8,071 nucleotides of DNA. Origin: an uncultured Lachnospiraceae bacterium (GTDB taxonomy: Bacteria > Bacillota > Clostridia > Lachnospirales > Lachnospiraceae). Positions 7,015 to 8,071 of the stretch are shown here, in pieces. Where the stretch lies: the NCBI GenBank assembly GCA_902797015.1, contig CADBRG010000315.1, positions 1-8,071 of the forward strand. The letters are read 5' to 3'. The stretch's first letter is position 1. Each line of letters starts with the position of its first letter. The translations under genes and the position numbers were made by a program. A model generated the notes under the pieces. It was not told the origin of the DNA. It made no database searches and was given only the letters and a program-made list of their open reading frames with translations.

Positions 7015-7806
7015 ATGGAAAAAAACAAAATCCTTCCGCAGCCTCATAAAATATTAAGTATGCTGCGGCACACTGATACGGAATGTACGTTCCGCGTGGC
7101 ATGTGACAATGAACCTAATTTTGGTCAGTTCTTCATGCTGTCACTTCCGAAAGTCGGTGAGGCACCTATCTCTGCGAGTGGCAAAGGACCGGGGTATGTG
7201 GAATTTACGATCCGTAATGTCGGACTTCTGACACAGGCGATCTTTGATCTTGTTCCCGGCAACAGCATTTTCTTAAGGGGACCTTATGGAAATGCGTTCC
7301 CGGTCGACAAGTTTGAGAATAAAGATCTGCTTGTAATCTGCGGTGGTACCGGTATGGCACCTGTCCTGACGATGCTGAATCATTTTTATGACCATCCCGA
7401 GGTATGCAAATCGGTACATATTATTTCCGGCTTTAAAAACATACAGGCGGTACTTTTCCGTGAGGAGATTGAAAAATTCAGCAGACGATTTGATATGATT
7501 GCGACACTGGATAACGAAGTGGCTCCGGGATTTGAAACCGGTATGGTTACCAAACATATCTGCAAGATTCCGATCAAGTCTTTTGTTGACTATAACATCG
7601 TCATTGTCGGTCCGCCGATCATGATGAAGTTTGCTGCAATGGAATGCATGAAGAATGGCGCGGATGAATCGAAGATCTGGGTATCTTTCGAACGAAAGAT
7701 GTCATGTGGTGTCGGCAAATGCGGACATTGCAGAGTCGGAGATCACTATGTATGTCTGGACGGCCCGGTATTTAACTATACTGAAGCAAAAACGATGATG
7801 GATTAA
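7015..7806 (+). CDS. AsrB-type FAD/NAD(P)H electron-transfer subunit, copy 1
   Basis: This 263-aa protein resembles anaerobic sulfite reductase subunit B and other ferredoxin-NADP reductase-fold subunits such as PyrK and sulfhydrogenase gamma. The FAD-binding beta-barrel includes GQFFMLSLPKVGEAPISAS (37-55), and the NAD(P)-binding half has ICGGTGMAPVLTM (108-120). Near the C-terminus, C231-x4-C236-x2-C239-x7-C247 (starting MSCGVGKCGHC) is the [2Fe-2S] site of the family. It should take electrons from NAD(P)H and hand them to the clusters of AsrA, coded just upstream. The gap is only 4 bases, with GAGAGG (7001-7006) inside the preceding gene. All expected motifs are intact, so this copy looks functional even though a paralogue follows. 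In classical asr operons the siroheme subunit gene asrC comes next; here a second asrB does. Confidence 0.9.
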   Translation: MEKNKILPQPHKILSMLRHTDTECTFRVACDNEPNFGQFFMLSLPKVGEAPISASGKGPGYVEFTIRNVGLLTQAIFDLVPGNSIFLRGPYGNAFPVDKFENKDLLVICGGTGMAPVLTMLNHFYDHPEVCKSVHIISGFKNIQAVLFREEIEKFSRRFDMIATLDNEVAPGFETGMVTKHICKIPIKSFVDYNIVIVGPPIMMKFAAMECMKNGADESKIWVSFERKMSCGVGKCGHCRVGDHYVCLDGPVFNYTEAKTMMD

Positions 7807-7834
7807 TAGAAAGTAGTAAAAGAGGATACTTGTA

Positions 7835-8071
7835 ATGGAAGACAATCTGATTTTGCCTCAACCGCATAAGATTTTAAGTATGTTACATCATACGGAACAG
7901 GAATGTACCTTCAGAGTCGCATGCAACAGACAGCCGAATTATGGTCAGTTTTTCATGCTGTCATTACCGAAAGTCGGCGAGGCGCCGATCTCTGCAAGCG
8001 GCAGAGGACCTGGATATGTAGAATTTACGATCCGAAAGGTCGGCATGTTGACACAGGCTATTTTCGATCTG
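7835..8071 (+). CDS. AsrB-type FAD/NAD(P)H electron-transfer subunit, copy 2 (cut by window end)
   Basis: Only the first 79 residues are present, and the reading frame is still open at the last base. By hand count 67 of 79 residues (about 85%) equal copy 1 with no gaps, including the FAD-binding GQFFMLSLPKVGEAPISAS. Differences cluster at residues 18-22 and 31-36, with conservative changes elsewhere. Many synonymous sites differ, so the duplication is not recent and both copies seem to have been kept under selection. The start is ATG at 7835, with AGAGG (7821-7825) nine bases before it. The gap to copy 1 is 28 bases, with no terminator, so co-transcription is likely. Whether the NAD(P) and [2Fe-2S] parts are intact cannot be seen. 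Confidence 0.88.
   Translation, partial: MEDNLILPQPHKILSMLHHTEQECTFRVACNRQPNYGQFFMLSLPKVGEAPISASGRGPGYVEFTIRKVGMLTQAIFDL

Noticed and set aside
6243..7028. A 261-codon open frame on the minus strand opposite the AsrA half.
   Set aside because: It is a shadow of the well-supported plus-strand gene. It has no ribosome binding site or recognisable domain, and its composition is what antisense reading gives.

Overview
The window looks like chromosome of a strictly anaerobic Gram-positive bacterium, probably a Clostridia member of the Lachnospiraceae type. The grounds are moderate GC in genes with AT-rich gaps, strong AGGAGG-like ribosome binding sites, sigma-A-like promoters, U-tract hairpin terminators, and many oxygen-sensitive iron-sulfur proteins. 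The genus cannot be named from this sequence alone.

Layout. Bases 1-189 hold no convincing gene, only a cluster of hairpins: a strong plus-strand intrinsic terminator (86-115) and a minus-strand terminator (137-167). Bases 190-1551 (minus) encode a 12-or-so-helix transporter of the NhaD/CitMHS ion-transporter superfamily. Bases 1552-1811 are a divergent intergenic region with one promoter in each direction, a 9-bp inverted repeat around the transporter promoter and a 12-bp palindrome in the leader of the plus-strand operon. From 1812 to the end there is one tightly packed plus-strand operon. It contains a 921-aa Mo/W-bisPGD oxidoreductase catalytic subunit, a four-cluster ferredoxin subunit (4-bp overlap), a 599-aa protein joining a TorD-type molybdoenzyme chaperone to an AsrA-type ferredoxin (11-bp overlap), AsrB (4-bp gap), and a second AsrB paralogue (28-bp gap) that runs off the window.

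How the genes may work together (inference). AsrB proteins are FAD/NAD(P)H flavoproteins with a [2Fe-2S] site, and AsrA carries two [4Fe-4S] clusters. Together they form the electron-input half of anaerobic sulfite reductase and resemble the beta/gamma subunits of sulfhydrogenases. Here they are coded directly behind a molybdoenzyme and its four-cluster electron-transfer subunit, with no membrane anchor visible and no clear Tat signal. The simplest model is a soluble cytoplasmic chain: NAD(P)H -> AsrB FAD/[2Fe-2S] -> AsrA [4Fe-4S] -> DmsB-like subunit -> Mo/W active site, with the chaperone built into the electron-transfer protein. The alternative is that the molybdoenzyme yields sulfite (for example from thiosulfate) and a siroheme subunit AsrC lies beyond the window. 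The substrate cannot be read from the sequence. The two most unusual points are the TorD-AsrA fusion and the tandem asrB pair.
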